Assembly (NCBI RefSeq): GCF_900142235.1
Contig: NZ_FRAE01000005.1
Span: 1 to 64,000, forward strand
Reading direction: 5' to 3'
DNA length: 64,000 bases
From: Tepidibacter formicigenes DSM 15518
GTDB lineage: Bacteria; Bacillota; Clostridia; Peptostreptococcales; Peptostreptococcaceae
Part shown: in pieces, positions 47,861 to 59,579 of the stretch
How positions within the stretch are numbered: the first letter of the stretch is position 1
Layout: the number at the start of each line of letters is the position of its first letter
Translations under genes and position numbers: made by a program
Notes under the pieces: model-generated
What the model was told of the DNA's origin: nothing
Seen by the model: only the letters and a program-made list of their open reading frames with translations
The model's database searches: none

Positions 47861-49219
47861 CTATTTCTTCTCTATCAACACTACCGTTTCAACATGCATT
47901 GTATGGGCAAACATATCAACTGGTTGAATTTCTTCACATTTATATCCTCTTTCATCTAAATACGCTAAATCTCTAGCAAGAGTAGATGGATTACAAGATA
48001 CATAAACAACTCTTTCTGGCTTCATATTTACAATAGTCTCAAGTACCTTTTCGTCACACCCTTTACGAGGTGGATCAACTACAACTACATTAGCTCTTTT
48101 CCTTTCTTTATATAAATCAGGAACTACTTCTTCTGCTTTTCCTACATAAAATTCTGTATTATCTAAATTATTCATTTTAGCATTTACTTTAGCATCTTTT
48201 ATTGCATCCTCTACTATTTCAATACCATATACTTTTTTAGCTTTCTTAGCTAAAAACAGTGATATAGTTCCTATCCCACAATATATATCAAATACAGTTT
48301 CATTTCCTGTTAGATTTGCATACTCTAAAGCTTTATTATATAAAACTTCTGTTTGAATAGGGTTTACTTGAAAAAAAGAAAGTGGCGATATATTAAACTT
48401 AAGATCATCTATATAATCTTGTATAATCCCATATCCATATAAAATCTTATTCTCTCTTCCAAGTATAGCATTCCCTTTTCTAGTATTTATATTTAAAACT
48501 AATGTCTTGAATCCAGGTATATTCTCTTTTAATTCATTTATTAATTCATCAGTATGTGGTATATCTTGTCCATTAGCTACAAGAACTACCATTACCTCTT
48601 TAGTCTTAAATCCTACTTTAGTAACTAAATGTCTTAGTAATCCTTCATGTTTTTTTTCATCATATATGCTTATTCTGAATTTATTTATATACTCTTTTAT
48701 TATCTTAACTATTTTATCATTTACATCATGTTGTATAATACATTTATCAGTAGGTATTATTTCATGACTCTTTTTCTTATAAAATCCAAGTACAGCTTCA
48801 TTATTATTTTTTCCTATTGGAAATTGTGCTTTATTTCTATACCTAAAAGGTTCATTCATACCTATAGTATCATGTATTTTTACATTTTCTATTTTACCTA
48901 TTCTTTTTATAGTTTCTTTAACTAAATTCGTTTTAATTTCTAGCTGCTTTTTATAATCAAGATGCATTACTTGACATCCACCACAATCTATTAAATCATC
49001 TGAACATTTCCTATTTACTCTAAAAGGAGATTTCTCTATTATTTTTACTATTTCACCTTCTGCATAGTTCTTTTTTGATTTTATTATTCTAACTTTTATT
49101 TTATCTTGTATAAGTCCACCTTCAACAAATACAGTGAATCCTTCGTATTTTCCTATCCCAACTCCCCCATGGCCAATATCTACTATATCAACTATATACT
49201 TTTTTCCTTTTTCTAACAT
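47861..49219 (-). CDS. rlmD: 23S rRNA (uracil-5-)-methyltransferase, RlmD/TrmA family
   Basis: 452 residues from the ATG at 49219 (AAGGAG 8 bases upstream; a longer frame to 49246 lacks support). N-terminal TRAM RNA-binding domain (about 1-55), iron-sulfur cysteines (CSDDLIDCGGC, about 72-82, and a later TDKC), SAM-binding motif FDIYCGIGTISLF (about 309-321) and catalytic cysteine in VVYVSCNPSTLARDL near the C-terminus. It makes 5-methyluridine in rRNA using SAM. RlmCD-like double specificity is common in Firmicutes, so the exact uridines are not certain. Confidence 0.92.
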   Translation of the reverse strand: MLEKGKKYIVDIVDIGHGGVGIGKYEGFTVFVEGGLIQDKIKVRIIKSKKNYAEGEIVKIIEKSPFRVNRKCSDDLIDCGGCQVMHLDYKKQLEIKTNLVKETIKRIGKIENVKIHDTIGMNEPFRYRNKAQFPIGKNNNEAVLGFYKKKSHEIIPTDKCIIQHDVNDKIVKIIKEYINKFRISIYDEKKHEGLLRHLVTKVGFKTKEVMVVLVANGQDIPHTDELINELKENIPGFKTLVLNINTRKGNAILGRENKILYGYGIIQDYIDDLKFNISPLSFFQVNPIQTEVLYNKALEYANLTGNETVFDIYCGIGTISLFLAKKAKKVYGIEIVEDAIKDAKVNAKMNNLDNTEFYVGKAEEVVPDLYKERKRANVVVVDPPRKGCDEKVLETIVNMKPERVVYVSCNPSTLARDLAYLDERGYKCEEIQPVDMFAHTMHVETVVLIEKK

Positions 49220-49291
49220 AAATTCTCTCCTTATATTAAATTTCATCTATTAATATTACCAAAAAACAAAACGCATATAAAGTATTAAATT

Positions 49292-49443
49292 AAAAAAGTC
49301 TTCATTCTAAAGATTTTAAATGTAGACTTTTTTGAAATTTCATGACGCCAACGAGTCCTAACGGACTCCGTTGCTTAAAATTCATAACGGAATTTATATT
49401 TATCCACAATTTAAATAGGAATATAATTTCCTATTCGTTATAA
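49292..49443 (+). repeat. Dispersed structured repeat, copy 2
   Basis: Nearly identical to 12317-12469. Its central stem is AACGAGTCC / GGACTCCGTT with loop TAAC, compared with AACGAATTC / GAATTCCGTT in copy 1: two pairs exchanged on both sides. Confidence 0.8.
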
Positions 49444-49472
49444 AAAAGCCTTCATTTAGAAGACTTTTTAAT
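49441..49472 (-). terminator. Terminator of the four-helix membrane protein gene
   Basis: AAAAAGTCTTC / GAAGGCTTTTTT-type arms (one G-T pair) around TAAAT, between the repeat and the gene ending at 49512. Confidence 0.7.
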
Positions 49473-49511
49473 AACAAGTTTTTATTAACTTTAAAAGTAA
49501 TATAATTGCTT

Positions 49512-50207
49512 TTATACAAATAAATCTTTACTTTTATATCCTCTATAACCTTGTACTAGTGCAAGTGTTAAAAGTATAAGTGCAAGAATTGGAGGTATAG
49601 TAACTAATGCTTTAGCTACTGAAATTGACCTTCCTGTATCCTGTATAACTTTAGAAATTGCTATTTGATAATTAGAAAATGCATAAATGCCGTATCTTAT
49701 CCATATAAAAGAAGTCATAAGTGCAACTGGAACTACCGAAAGACTCATATAAAGTCCATTTATAGATCTATTTTTAACACCTTTTATTCCTAAAAATATA
49801 GGAATAAAAAATACAGCTGGAAGTATAAATCCAAAATACTGAGGTGATAAAGCTAAAAATAATATAGTAGTAAAAATAAAGCTTCTATAATACTTATTTA
49901 CATAATTTGAACTTCCTTCAAAATCTCCCTTTGCAGCTTTTAAATATCTAATATATACTTCTATTTTATGAGTGTTTTCTTTTGAATTTCTATCTTCTTT
50001 GAGTTCTTTTATAAGATTTTTACCTTTATTACAAAGAGAATCATAAATATTACTTAAATCTGTAGGAACATCTAATTTCTCATATTGATTTGAAATACTA
50101 GATATTTGATTTAAATATTTTTCTCTTTTAGATTTATTAATATTTTTTAAACTTTTAACTAAATCAGATAATTGCTTTAATGTATTTATTAAAGTTAAAG
50201 CCTTCAT
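49512..50207 (-). CDS. Membrane protein with helical N-terminal domain, unknown function
   Basis: 231 residues. The first 105 residues are charged and helical (LINTLKQLSDLVKSLKNINK), probably coiled; then four hydrophobic helices (about 109-127, 129-146, 152-172 and 205-224). No motif is recognised. AGGTGG ribosome site. It follows the metPS operon in the same direction after a terminator. Confidence 0.65.
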   Translation of the reverse strand: MKALTLINTLKQLSDLVKSLKNINKSKREKYLNQISSISNQYEKLDVPTDLSNIYDSLCNKGKNLIKELKEDRNSKENTHKIEVYIRYLKAAKGDFEGSSNYVNKYYRSFIFTTILFLALSPQYFGFILPAVFFIPIFLGIKGVKNRSINGLYMSLSVVPVALMTSFIWIRYGIYAFSNYQIAISKVIQDTGRSISVAKALVTIPPILALILLTLALVQGYRGYKSKDLFV

Positions 50208-50283
50208 CGAACCACCTCCAATAATTCATCAAAAAATTCAGAAAATACCTTCGATTTATTTTACCATATTTTCTATATATTTA

Positions 50284-50311
50284 AAACCCCACCAATATGG
50301 CGGGGGTTTTT
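50284..50311 (-). terminator. Terminator of the metP-metS operon
   Basis: AAACCCC / GGGGTTT-type arms (AACCCCCGCC / GGTGGGGTT read on the minus strand) around ATATT, directly after the small subunit stop codon. Confidence 0.85.
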
Positions 50312-50410
50312 TTATTTTTGATTTTTTAAAAGAGGTCTTAGTGTAACAGCAATGCTTATAAATATAATTGACCACACTGTAATCATAAAACCAAGTGCTG
50401 CACTAGTCAT
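50312..50410 (-). CDS. metS: MetS-type small subunit of a NSS transporter
   Basis: 32 residues: MTSAALGFMITVWSIIFI, then SIAVTLRPLLKNQK. One membrane helix with a short polar tail, as in MetS, the tiny partner needed by the methionine/alanine NSS transporter MetP. GGAGGG sits 8 bases before the ATG and the gene follows the transporter by 17 bases. Size, topology and position agree, so the call is good despite the short length. Confidence 0.85.
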   Translation of the reverse strand: MTSAALGFMITVWSIIFISIAVTLRPLLKNQK

Positions 50411-50427
50411 AATTAATCCCTCCTTAA

Positions 50428-52008
50428 TTAAACACGAATAGAAACTTTATTTTCATCAAGCTCTTTAGCGTATTTAGTCTTAATAGATTTATATGATTGC
50501 ATAAAGCCTGCAATAAATACAACAAATATAACAACCCTTGCTCCATTAACCCATGGAACCAACTGAGGTGATTTTTCAACAAAAGATGGAACTAATTTAA
50601 AGTATCCAGCTTTAATGTAATCTATTGTTGAGAAGAACAACAAAATAATTGTAACTAAAGGAGTTAATGTTTTATGGAATAGATTAAAGAACCATTTTGG
50701 TATTTTCCATATTCCTCCTCTATTCATTTCTTCTAAAGCTTTATCTCCCATAAGCCATGCAGCAACAACAACCTCTAGTACTCCAAGAACTATAAGCAGA
50801 TAAGAACCTACCCAGTTGTCTACTTCTGTTAAATATGCAAGATCCGCTGTTTTAGTTAAAATTGGCTCAAGTCCAACTGGCAGACCTACTACTATATATC
50901 CAATGAACACTATCCAAGCAGCTTTACTTCTTTGAATACCTAAATCTTCTTCCATTAAAGCAACTAAGTAGTTGTACATTGCTATAGCAGAAGTAAATCC
51001 TGCGAAGAATAATAGTAAGAACCAAAGCGAACCAACAAATTGTCCTCCACCCATTGATCTAAATACGTTAGGAAGTGCTATAAATGAAAGACCAACTCCA
51101 GCACTAACTCCTTCAGGTCCCATGAAAGCATAAGCTATAGGTATAACTGCTGTTCCTCCAAGTATAACCTCAGCAAATTCATTCAACGAAATAGTTGCAA
51201 AAGATGATACTACAACATCATCATCTGGTTTTAAGTAAGAAGCATAATTACATATAATACCCATTCCTATAGATAATGTAAAGAATACCTGTCCTGCAGC
51301 TGCAATTGCTGATTTCCATTTAAGTGCACTAAAATCAGGATTCCAAATATAATTAAGTCCCTTCATAGCTGACCAATCTGGATTTACTGGACTTCCTATA
51401 GTTAAAGCTCTTATCGCAAGTATTATACCAAAAGTATAAAGTACAGGCATCATAAGCTTTGCCCAAGCCTCTATACCTTTTTGAACCCCTCGCATAACTG
51501 CAAATGCAAGTCCTGCTAACGTAAGCACCCAGAAAATAAATACCATTGATGGATTTTGAACATACCCTACAAATATTTCACCAGTAGATTTAGCAGTATC
51601 CATATATCCACCAGTTACTGATAAGAAACTGTATCCTAATGTCCATCCTATAATATGATTATAGTATGAGTTAACAAGTAATGTTACTGCAAAAGCCATC
51701 GATCCACAAACAGCTCCTATTATTGCAGCATTTCTTGGTTTAGTTCCTTCTCTAGCTTGTAGATAAACCATTGGTCCAAGTGTTCCATGACCATATTTAC
51801 CACCATAACGTCCAAGATTCCATTCAATAAGCATAACAGGTATACCAATTATAATAAGTGCAGCAAAATATGGAATCATGAAGGCTCCGCCACCATTACT
51901 AGCAGCTTGATAAGGGAATCTCCAGAAGTTACCAAGTCCTATGGCATTTCCTGCCATGGCCAAGATAAGCCCTATCTTAGACCCCCAATTTTCTCTTGAA
52001 TTTGACAT
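50428..52008 (-). CDS. metP: Sodium-dependent NSS-family transporter (MetP-like)
   Basis: 526 residues, twelve membrane helices. NSS signatures: GNAIGLGNFWRFPYQAASNGGGAF (helix 1, unwound Na+/substrate site), IPVMLIEWNLGRYGG and the helix 6 region FFTLSIGMGIICNYASY. It imports an amino acid with Na+. The adjacent MetS-like subunit suggests methionine or alanine, as in MetPS, but similar two-part NSS systems may take other neutral amino acids. AAGGAGGG site. Confidence 0.88.
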   Translation of the reverse strand: MSNSRENWGSKIGLILAMAGNAIGLGNFWRFPYQAASNGGGAFMIPYFAALIIIGIPVMLIEWNLGRYGGKYGHGTLGPMVYLQAREGTKPRNAAIIGAVCGSMAFAVTLLVNSYYNHIIGWTLGYSFLSVTGGYMDTAKSTGEIFVGYVQNPSMVFIFWVLTLAGLAFAVMRGVQKGIEAWAKLMMPVLYTFGIILAIRALTIGSPVNPDWSAMKGLNYIWNPDFSALKWKSAIAAAGQVFFTLSIGMGIICNYASYLKPDDDVVVSSFATISLNEFAEVILGGTAVIPIAYAFMGPEGVSAGVGLSFIALPNVFRSMGGGQFVGSLWFLLLFFAGFTSAIAMYNYLVALMEEDLGIQRSKAAWIVFIGYIVVGLPVGLEPILTKTADLAYLTEVDNWVGSYLLIVLGVLEVVVAAWLMGDKALEEMNRGGIWKIPKWFFNLFHKTLTPLVTIILLFFSTIDYIKAGYFKLVPSFVEKSPQLVPWVNGARVVIFVVFIAGFMQSYKSIKTKYAKELDENKVSIRV

Positions 52009-52172
52009 TTAAATATCCCTCCTTTATTTTTTTAAATATTAGTTTGTATATATGTATATGTATTTTGGGTAAATATTATACACGATACATATATTTAGTT
52101 ATTATTATACTATTTCAAATTATATTAATCAAACGATTTTTCCAATTTTTCTGAAATTTAATTTTTAACAAA

Positions 52173-52212
52173 CAAAAAATCCTAATTTCAATCAAAAAAT
52201 TAGGATTTTTTA
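52173..52212 (-). terminator. Terminator of the chemoreceptor gene
   Basis: AAAAATCCTAATTT / AAATTAGGATTTTT arms around a short loop, just past the stop codon. Confidence 0.85.
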
Positions 52213-52224
52213 CTTATACAAATA

Positions 52225-54240
52225 CTATATTTTAAATTTACCTATTTCTTCATTCAAATTCATAGCAAGTTGACTTAACATATCTGATGAATTTGCAACT
52301 TCTTCCACAGCACTTGCCTGCTGTTGCATTGAAGCACTAACCTCCTGTGCTCCTGCTGCTGTTTCTTCCGATACCGAAGATATACTTTCAATAGATTTTA
52401 CTATACTTTCTTTATCAGTATTTATATCATAAACGTACTCTCCAATTGTTTTAATTTTTTCTGTAATTTTATCAATAGAATTTTTAATTATGTCAAAGGA
52501 ATTATTAACATGAGTTACTGTATTTGACTGCTTTACATTACTTTCTTTAACTTCATTCATAATTTCTACAGTTTTACTGCTTTCATCTTGAATATCAGTA
52601 GTAATATTTTTAATTTCATTTGCAGCATTACTTGAACTCTCTGCAAGTTTTCTTATTTCATCTGCAACCACTGCAAATCCTTTTCCAGCCTCTCCAGCAC
52701 GAGCTGCCTCAATTGATGCATTTAATGCTAATAAATTAGTCTGCTCTGCTATAGAAGTTATTGTATCTAGTATATTAACTATATTTTTTGCTTTATTATT
52801 AAGTTCAAATATTGCTTCTTGAGCCTTTTTTGTATTTTCATTGTTTAATTTTGTTATTTCTTTTAGTTCATTTATAATTTTAGCACCACTTAAATTAGCA
52901 TTATTTACTTCTTTCACATTATCTAATATATCATTTGTACTTTCTGAAAGCTCATTTAATTTATTTGCAAGATTAGATGTTAATACTACGCCTGTTTCCG
53001 ACTCACTTGCTTGTTCTAATGCTCCTTTTGATATCTGTCTAATAGTTGTTGCTACTTCTTCAGCAGAAGCACTAGTTTCCTCTGCATTTGCAGCTAAATT
53101 TTGTGCAGATAGGTTTAATTCCTCTGATACTCGCTTCACATTATTTATAAGAGTGCCTATATCATCAAGCATATCGTTAAAACCTTTTCCTATATATCCT
53201 ATTTCATCTTTATTTTTCAAATTACATCTAACTCTAAAATCTCCTTCTCTTGCTTTTTTCATGCTATCTAAAAGAATGTTAATAGGTTTTGTTAAGTTTT
53301 TAGCAAATTTTATAGCTATAAAAATAGCTACTAATACAGAAACTAGTCCTACAAATAATGTATTATTAAATAAAACTTTTGTATCGTCTTTTATTTCATC
53401 AGTGTATATAGTTACTAAAACAGCCCATCCTAATTTATCTATTTTTGAAAATAAAGCAATTTTTTCTTTTATAATTCCTTTTTCTTCTCTTTTATACTCT
53501 ATAGTTCCTTCTCTAGATTTCTTAATACCAGCTACTATTTCTTTTACATCTACATGTGTTCCAATAAGAGATTTGTTTTTATGAGTAATAATATTTAAGT
53601 TTTCATCAATTAAAACAGCATAACCATTTTTACCAATTTTAAGCCTATTTACTTTATTCGAGAAACTATCTAAAGATATATCTATACCTAATACTCCTAC
53701 AAATTCATTAGCTCCTAAAAGGTTATATACAGGTATGTAAATCGTTGTAATCATTTTTTTAGTTGCTATGTCTTTATAAGGATTTGCCCATAATATACTA
53801 TTCTTACTTACAGTATCTTTATACCAGTCTTTTTTAGTAGGGTCATATCCTTCTGGAAGTTCTACTTGAGGATATATATGCATATTGCCATCATTAGTAG
53901 CTAAATAAATAGATTGAACAGATGGATGTGCATATTTAAAACTTTCAAAAGTCTTCATCATAAAAGGTTCAGCCGTTGGAGTAGCTAAAATTCTTTGAAC
54001 ATTAGGATCACGAGACATTTGAATAATGTTATATTCATTTTCTTCTATAAAAGTGGTAACGTTTTCTTTTATTTGTTTAACCATTTCAAAAGAATTATCT
54101 TTTAATTGATTTTCTAAAATAGAAGTAGATTTTAAATATGTACTTATTCCTAAAGTACTTAATGGAATAGTTATTAATAAAATAAATACTATAATTAGTT
54201 TAGATATCAATCCATGCTTAAATTTTAAAAATTTTGTCAT
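52225..54240 (-). CDS. Methyl-accepting chemotaxis protein (dCache sensor)
   Basis: 671 residues, intact. First membrane helix about 13-34, an extracellular dCache-type sensor (about 40-285, with [20 protein letters not shown] and [15 protein letters not shown]), second membrane helix about 292-312, HAMP (about 313-365) and a cytoplasmic signalling domain with the conserved tip [20 protein letters not shown] (about 508-527). It reports a chemical signal to CheA/CheW. The ligand is unknown; dCache domains of this kind often bind amino acids. Compare the broken receptor at 27.9-29.5 kb, which is another family member with a smaller sensor. Confidence 0.93.
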   Translation of the reverse strand: MTKFLKFKHGLISKLIIVFILLITIPLSTLGISTYLKSTSILENQLKDNSFEMVKQIKENVTTFIEENEYNIIQMSRDPNVQRILATPTAEPFMMKTFESFKYAHPSVQSIYLATNDGNMHIYPQVELPEGYDPTKKDWYKDTVSKNSILWANPYKDIATKKMITTIYIPVYNLLGANEFVGVLGIDISLDSFSNKVNRLKIGKNGYAVLIDENLNIITHKNKSLIGTHVDVKEIVAGIKKSREGTIEYKREEKGIIKEKIALFSKIDKLGWAVLVTIYTDEIKDDTKVLFNNTLFVGLVSVLVAIFIAIKFAKNLTKPINILLDSMKKAREGDFRVRCNLKNKDEIGYIGKGFNDMLDDIGTLINNVKRVSEELNLSAQNLAANAEETSASAEEVATTIRQISKGALEQASESETGVVLTSNLANKLNELSESTNDILDNVKEVNNANLSGAKIINELKEITKLNNENTKKAQEAIFELNNKAKNIVNILDTITSIAEQTNLLALNASIEAARAGEAGKGFAVVADEIRKLAESSSNAANEIKNITTDIQDESSKTVEIMNEVKESNVKQSNTVTHVNNSFDIIKNSIDKITEKIKTIGEYVYDINTDKESIVKSIESISSVSEETAAGAQEVSASMQQQASAVEEVANSSDMLSQLAMNLNEEIGKFKI

Positions 54241-54391
54241 TCAATCTAGCTCCTTTCACCAAGAAGATTAATTTTGGATTTATGTCATATATTATTTTAT
54301 CATATTTATTATTTTATATAGTAATATATTTTTAAAATTTTTTATATTTTTTAACAAATTATAACTTAATAAAATTATTGATTAAAATAGC

Positions 54392-54994
54392 TTAAAATTC
54401 ATTATCATTTTTAACTATTTTTTCTTCAATTCCACTCAAATATATCTCCCAAATGTCTTTAAGTCGTTTAATGTTAAATTTATCATCATATATAAGCATA
54501 GTAAAGCTTCCTTTAAGAATGCATATATACGAATATACAAGCTTATCTAAGTCTTTTTTTGAAATACCCTTAACTTTTATTCTTTTGCTTATGATATCTG
54601 ATATATTATTATAAATCAATTCATCAATACTGTTTAGTTTAATTTTTATTTTTTCTCTTAATTCAAATGGTGGAAAAAATATAATTCCACTCCAAAATCC
54701 TCTTCTTGCGGAGTCTTTATAGAAATATTGAATGAAACCTTTTAAAAAATCAAAAAGAGTATTCTGTATATTATTAATTTCAACATCTATTAACATTTTT
54801 TTTATGTAGAGTTCAAATCTAATCATTTCCTCATTTAACACCGAAAAAAATAATTCCTCTTTACTTAAAAAGTGGCCATATATAGAAGGTTTTTTTATTC
54901 CAACTTTATTTGCAATTTCAGATAGACTAGTTCCCTCATATCCTTTTTGGGCCATAAGTTCTAAAGCTACTTTTTTTATTTTTTGTGATGTCAT
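54392..54994 (-). CDS. TetR/AcrR family transcriptional regulator
   Basis: 200 residues. The N-terminal helix-turn-helix is clear (GTSLSEIANKVGIKKPSIYGHF, about 21-42, followed by SKEELF). The rest is the usual variable ligand-binding helical domain. The target gene is not obvious: neighbours on both sides are convergent or same-strand housekeeping genes. AGGGGG ribosome site. Confidence 0.9.
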   Translation of the reverse strand: MTSQKIKKVALELMAQKGYEGTSLSEIANKVGIKKPSIYGHFLSKEELFFSVLNEEMIRFELYIKKMLIDVEINNIQNTLFDFLKGFIQYFYKDSARRGFWSGIIFFPPFELREKIKIKLNSIDELIYNNISDIISKRIKVKGISKKDLDKLVYSYICILKGSFTMLIYDDKFNIKRLKDIWEIYLSGIEEKIVKNDNEF

Positions 54995-55173
54995 TTGAGA
55001 GCCCCCTAATATTTACTTACTTATTTTATAATTCTAATATATTTATCGTTTAATCCTAGAAAAATTTTAATTATTTTATCAGTTTTTCAATATTTTCATA
55101 AAAACTGTAATGATTTTATTTTATGTTTATCCATATATTTCTTTTATATTCTGTTTTATGCTTTTATAGGAAT

Positions 55174-55211
55174 AATAAAAAGGAGTAAGCCATGGCCTAC
55201 TCCTTTTTATT
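55174..55211 (-). terminator. Terminator of pfkA-pyk
   Basis: AAAAAGGAGTA / TACTCCTTTTT arms around GGCCATGGCT, overlapping the end of pyk. Confidence 0.87.
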
Positions 55212-56967
55212 ATAATATTCTTGTATTTCCTTTATATACTATTCCACTTACTGTATCTACTGTGACTACATCTCCATCTTTTAATACTTTTGTAGCATCT
55301 TTAGTTGAAACTATTACTGGTTTTTCTAAGTTTAATCCAACTATAGCAGCATGGCTTGTAATTCCACCTTCTTCTGTAATTACAGCTCCTGCTCTTTCAA
55401 TATATTCATTCATATCTGTATCAGTTAATACAGTAACTATGATATCTCCTTCATTAAATTTGCCTTCTAATTCACTAGCTGTTCTTACAACACAAACTTT
55501 TCCTGTAGCTGATTTTTTTCCAACACCTATACCTTTAGTTAATATTTCACTAACCACATGAACCTTGATTAAGTTAGTTGTTCCTGCTACTCCTACTGGA
55601 ACTCCAGCTGTTACTACAACCAATTCTCCAACTTTTATATACCCAGCTTCAATTGATGCCTTTATAGCATTATCTATAACTTCATCAGTTGATTCTCCTG
55701 CTATAGTTAACACTGGATATACTCCCCAGCTAAGCGCAAGCCTTCTCATTACTTTTTCACAATGTGTAGCTGCTATTATTGGAGCTTCTGGTCTAAATCT
55801 AGATACCATTCTAGCAGTATGTCCAGAAGATGTAGATGTAACTATTGCTGAAGCATTTAAGTCAATTGCAGTTGTGCATGTAGCATGACTTATAGCATTT
55901 GTAACATTAACTTCATTTAATCTCTTAGATTTTAATATTTCATTATATTCTAACGAATCTTCTGTTCTTTTTGCTATTGATGCCATTGTTTTAACAGCTT
56001 CAACTGGATATTTTCCTGCAGCTGTTTCTCCAGAAAGCATTATTGCATCTGTTCCATCATAAATTGCATTAGCAACGTCTGTAACTTCTGCTCTAGTAGG
56101 TCTTGGATTTCTAATCATAGAATCAAGCATTTGAGTTGCAGTTATAACTGGTTTTCCTAATTTATTACATTTTTTAATCATCATTTTTTGAGCTATAGGT
56201 ATTTCTTGTGTTGGTATTTCAACTCCTAAATCTCCTCTAGCTACCATAAGACCATCAGAAACCTCAAGTATCTCATCTATATTATCAACACCTTCTTGGT
56301 TTTCAATCTTAGATATTATTTGAATATCAGTTGCATTATTTGCTTCAAGTATTTCTCTTATAGCAAGAACATCAGCAGCTTTTCTAACGAAAGATGCTGC
56401 TATAAAATCTATTCCCTGCTCTATCCCAAATTCTATATCTTTTCTATCTTTTTCAGTAATAGCTGGAAGATTTATTTTTACACCAGGAACATTTACACCT
56501 TTATTATTTTTAACTATTCCTGCATTTTCAACTGTACAAACTATATCTTGATCCTTTATTTCATTTACTTTAAGTCCAACAAGTCCATCATCTATTAATA
56601 TTGTGTCTCCTACTTTTACATCATTTATAAGTTCTTTATAGCTTACTGTACACATTTCTTTAGTTCCAAGAACATCTTTCATTGTAATAGTAAATTTTTG
56701 TCCTTCTTCTAATAAAACTTCAGGATCTGCAAATTTTCCTGTTCTTATTTCTGGGCCTTTTGTATCTAAAAGTATTGCTACTGGTTTGTTCATTTCTTCT
56801 CTTAATTCTTTTATAGTTTTGATTCTTAAACCATGTTCTTCATAATCACCATGTGAAAAGTTAAGTCTACATACATTAAGTCCACTATTTATAAGTTCTC
56901 TTAAAACTTCTTTTTTCTCACTTGCAGGTCCTATTGTACAAACAATTTTAGTCTTTTTTCCTAACAT
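55210..56967 (-). CDS. pyk: Pyruvate kinase with C-terminal PEP-utilising domain
   Basis: 585 residues. Catalytic core with [16 protein letters not shown], the signature [11 protein letters not shown] (catalytic lysine), [12 protein letters not shown] and ATQMLDSM. After the usual 470 residues comes the extra C-terminal domain (about 475-585, [12 protein letters not shown] ... [17 protein letters not shown]) seen in Bacillus and clostridial enzymes. Converts PEP and ADP to pyruvate and ATP. It is 36 bases after pfkA, as a glycolysis operon. Confidence 0.97.
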   Translation of the reverse strand: MLGKKTKIVCTIGPASEKKEVLRELINSGLNVCRLNFSHGDYEEHGLRIKTIKELREEMNKPVAILLDTKGPEIRTGKFADPEVLLEEGQKFTITMKDVLGTKEMCTVSYKELINDVKVGDTILIDDGLVGLKVNEIKDQDIVCTVENAGIVKNNKGVNVPGVKINLPAITEKDRKDIEFGIEQGIDFIAASFVRKAADVLAIREILEANNATDIQIISKIENQEGVDNIDEILEVSDGLMVARGDLGVEIPTQEIPIAQKMMIKKCNKLGKPVITATQMLDSMIRNPRPTRAEVTDVANAIYDGTDAIMLSGETAAGKYPVEAVKTMASIAKRTEDSLEYNEILKSKRLNEVNVTNAISHATCTTAIDLNASAIVTSTSSGHTARMVSRFRPEAPIIAATHCEKVMRRLALSWGVYPVLTIAGESTDEVIDNAIKASIEAGYIKVGELVVVTAGVPVGVAGTTNLIKVHVVSEILTKGIGVGKKSATGKVCVVRTASELEGKFNEGDIIVTVLTDTDMNEYIERAGAVITEEGGITSHAAIVGLNLEKPVIVSTKDATKVLKDGDVVTVDTVSGIVYKGNTRIL

Positions 56968-57003
56968 AATACATCCTCCTTAAAATTTTTATAGCTTAAA
57001 TAT

Positions 57004-57978
<975 letters not shown>

Positions 57979-58123
57979 TTATTCAGGGACATTTGTTGTC
58001 CCTATATGTTGTTTTTTATCCCAGTATATATAAAAAAATATATAATAAACTACTTTTTTCAACTAAATTATATCAATAAAATATATTATAACATAATTTT
58101 AAATATTTTTTAAACTCATATTT

Positions 58124-59340
58124 TTAATTTTGACAATTTTTAATTTTAACATTTTGTTTTCCTAAAAAGCATTCTAATTCATTCAATAAATCCTCATTTA
58201 TTTGTACCATCCAGCTTTTTTCACCTTTGAATGCTTTTTTATTTTTTTCACAATATATATAAACTAATGAATTTCCTTTGTATTTGTTTAAAATATTTTT
58301 TATTTCACTTAACATATGTCTGTCGGATATATCTTTTATTTTTATCCATAATTCCTTATCTTCAATCTTTATAATTTCCTCAAATTCATTAGCTATAATT
58401 TTTGCATTTTCATCTTCTTTTATACTAAATCTTCCTTTTACATATACAATATTATCTTCTTTTATTAAATGAGAATATTTTTGCAAAATTCTAGGAAATA
58501 CTATAACTTCAATACTACCATATAAATCTTCAAGCTCTATAAAAGCCATTATATCATTTCTTTTTGTAGTTTTTATAGTCTTGTTAATTATTATTCCTCC
58601 AATTATTATATCTTTATTATCAAGTTTTAAAAACTCTTCATAACTTTCTTTAGCTTGTGACAATATATTGTTATTTATATTACTATTCAATTTAAGCTCT
58701 CTTTCATATTGTGACAATGGATGACCACTTATATACATTCCTAAAACTTCCTTTTCTAATGAAAGCTTTTCTTTTTCTCTAAATTCCGATACTCTGGGTA
58801 AAACATAAATATTTTCTTCCTCTTTATTTGACATTTCAAATAAAGATACTTGCCCAGCTAAATTTTTCTTTCTATCACTTGTTATACTTTCAAGTATTTT
58901 TTCAAACCCAGCCATAAGCTGTGCTCTATTAGAATTTATGCTATCAAATGCACCGCATTTTATAAGAGATTCTATAACTCTTTTATTTAAATCTTTAGAC
59001 TGAATTCTTTTACAAAACTGAATAAAATCTTTAAATTCACCATTTTTTTCTCTCTCAAGTACTATATCTTTTATAACCTTTGATCCTACATTTTTAACAG
59101 CTTCAAGTCCGAACCTTATATTATTTCCTTCTACTGAAAATTTTCCAAAACTCTTATTTATATCCGGCTTTAAAACATCAATTCCAAGACTATTACACTC
59201 TCTTATATATTCAACCACCTTATCAGTATTTCCCATTACACTAGTAATTAAAGCTGCCATAAACTCTACTGGATAGTGAGCTTTTAAATAGGCTGTTTGA
59301 TATCCTAAAACTCCATAAGCTGCAGCATGAGATTTGTTAA
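58124..59340 (-). CDS. dnaE: DNA polymerase III alpha subunit DnaE, exon 3
   Basis: The last 1217 bases of dnaE. It enters as TT-AAC-AAA and reads NKSHAAAYGVLGYQTAYLKA at the 5' end, with the first two bases completing the Phe codon begun by exon 2. It carries the end of the polymerase domain, helix-hairpin-helix region (CGAFDSINSNRAQLMAGFEK) and OB fold (NDIMAFIELEDLYGSIEVIVF). An ATG at 59260 opens a free-standing frame, but everything upstream to 59340 is also conserved DnaE, so this is an exon and not a separate gene. Confidence 0.92.
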
Positions 59341-59579
59341 CAATATGTTATCAATAGGCTCTTTATCCTATTTTCTATAGATTCTTATTCTCTATAGTTC
59401 AGACTATATCATCTACCTAATTTTCTTAGGTAGTCGGGCGCTCGTGGATTAGTTTATTCCTAAAGCTGGTCACCAATCTAGTCGTTGCACCTTCCTACTT
59501 ACTTTTATGCCCTTCAGTAGGCTTGGCTCAGGATCACCATCTCAGGCTTTTCCTGAATTCACCCGATTTGCATTAACAA
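59341..59579 (-). ncRNA. Catalytic core of group I intron 2
   Basis: Structured, GC-richer segment after the endonuclease stop. GACTAGA and TATAGTC supply P7; GGCTCAGGATCACC on the plus strand corresponds to P6/P4 pairing partners. This subgroup looks like the phage/bacterial IA type by the AACGACTA and ATATAGTC strings; exact subgroup was not computed. Confidence 0.85.

Noticed and set aside
52841-53584. 247-codon plus-strand frame opposite the chemoreceptor
   Set aside because: Antisense shadow of a clear chemoreceptor gene; serine- and phenylalanine-rich translation without motifs, no ribosome site.
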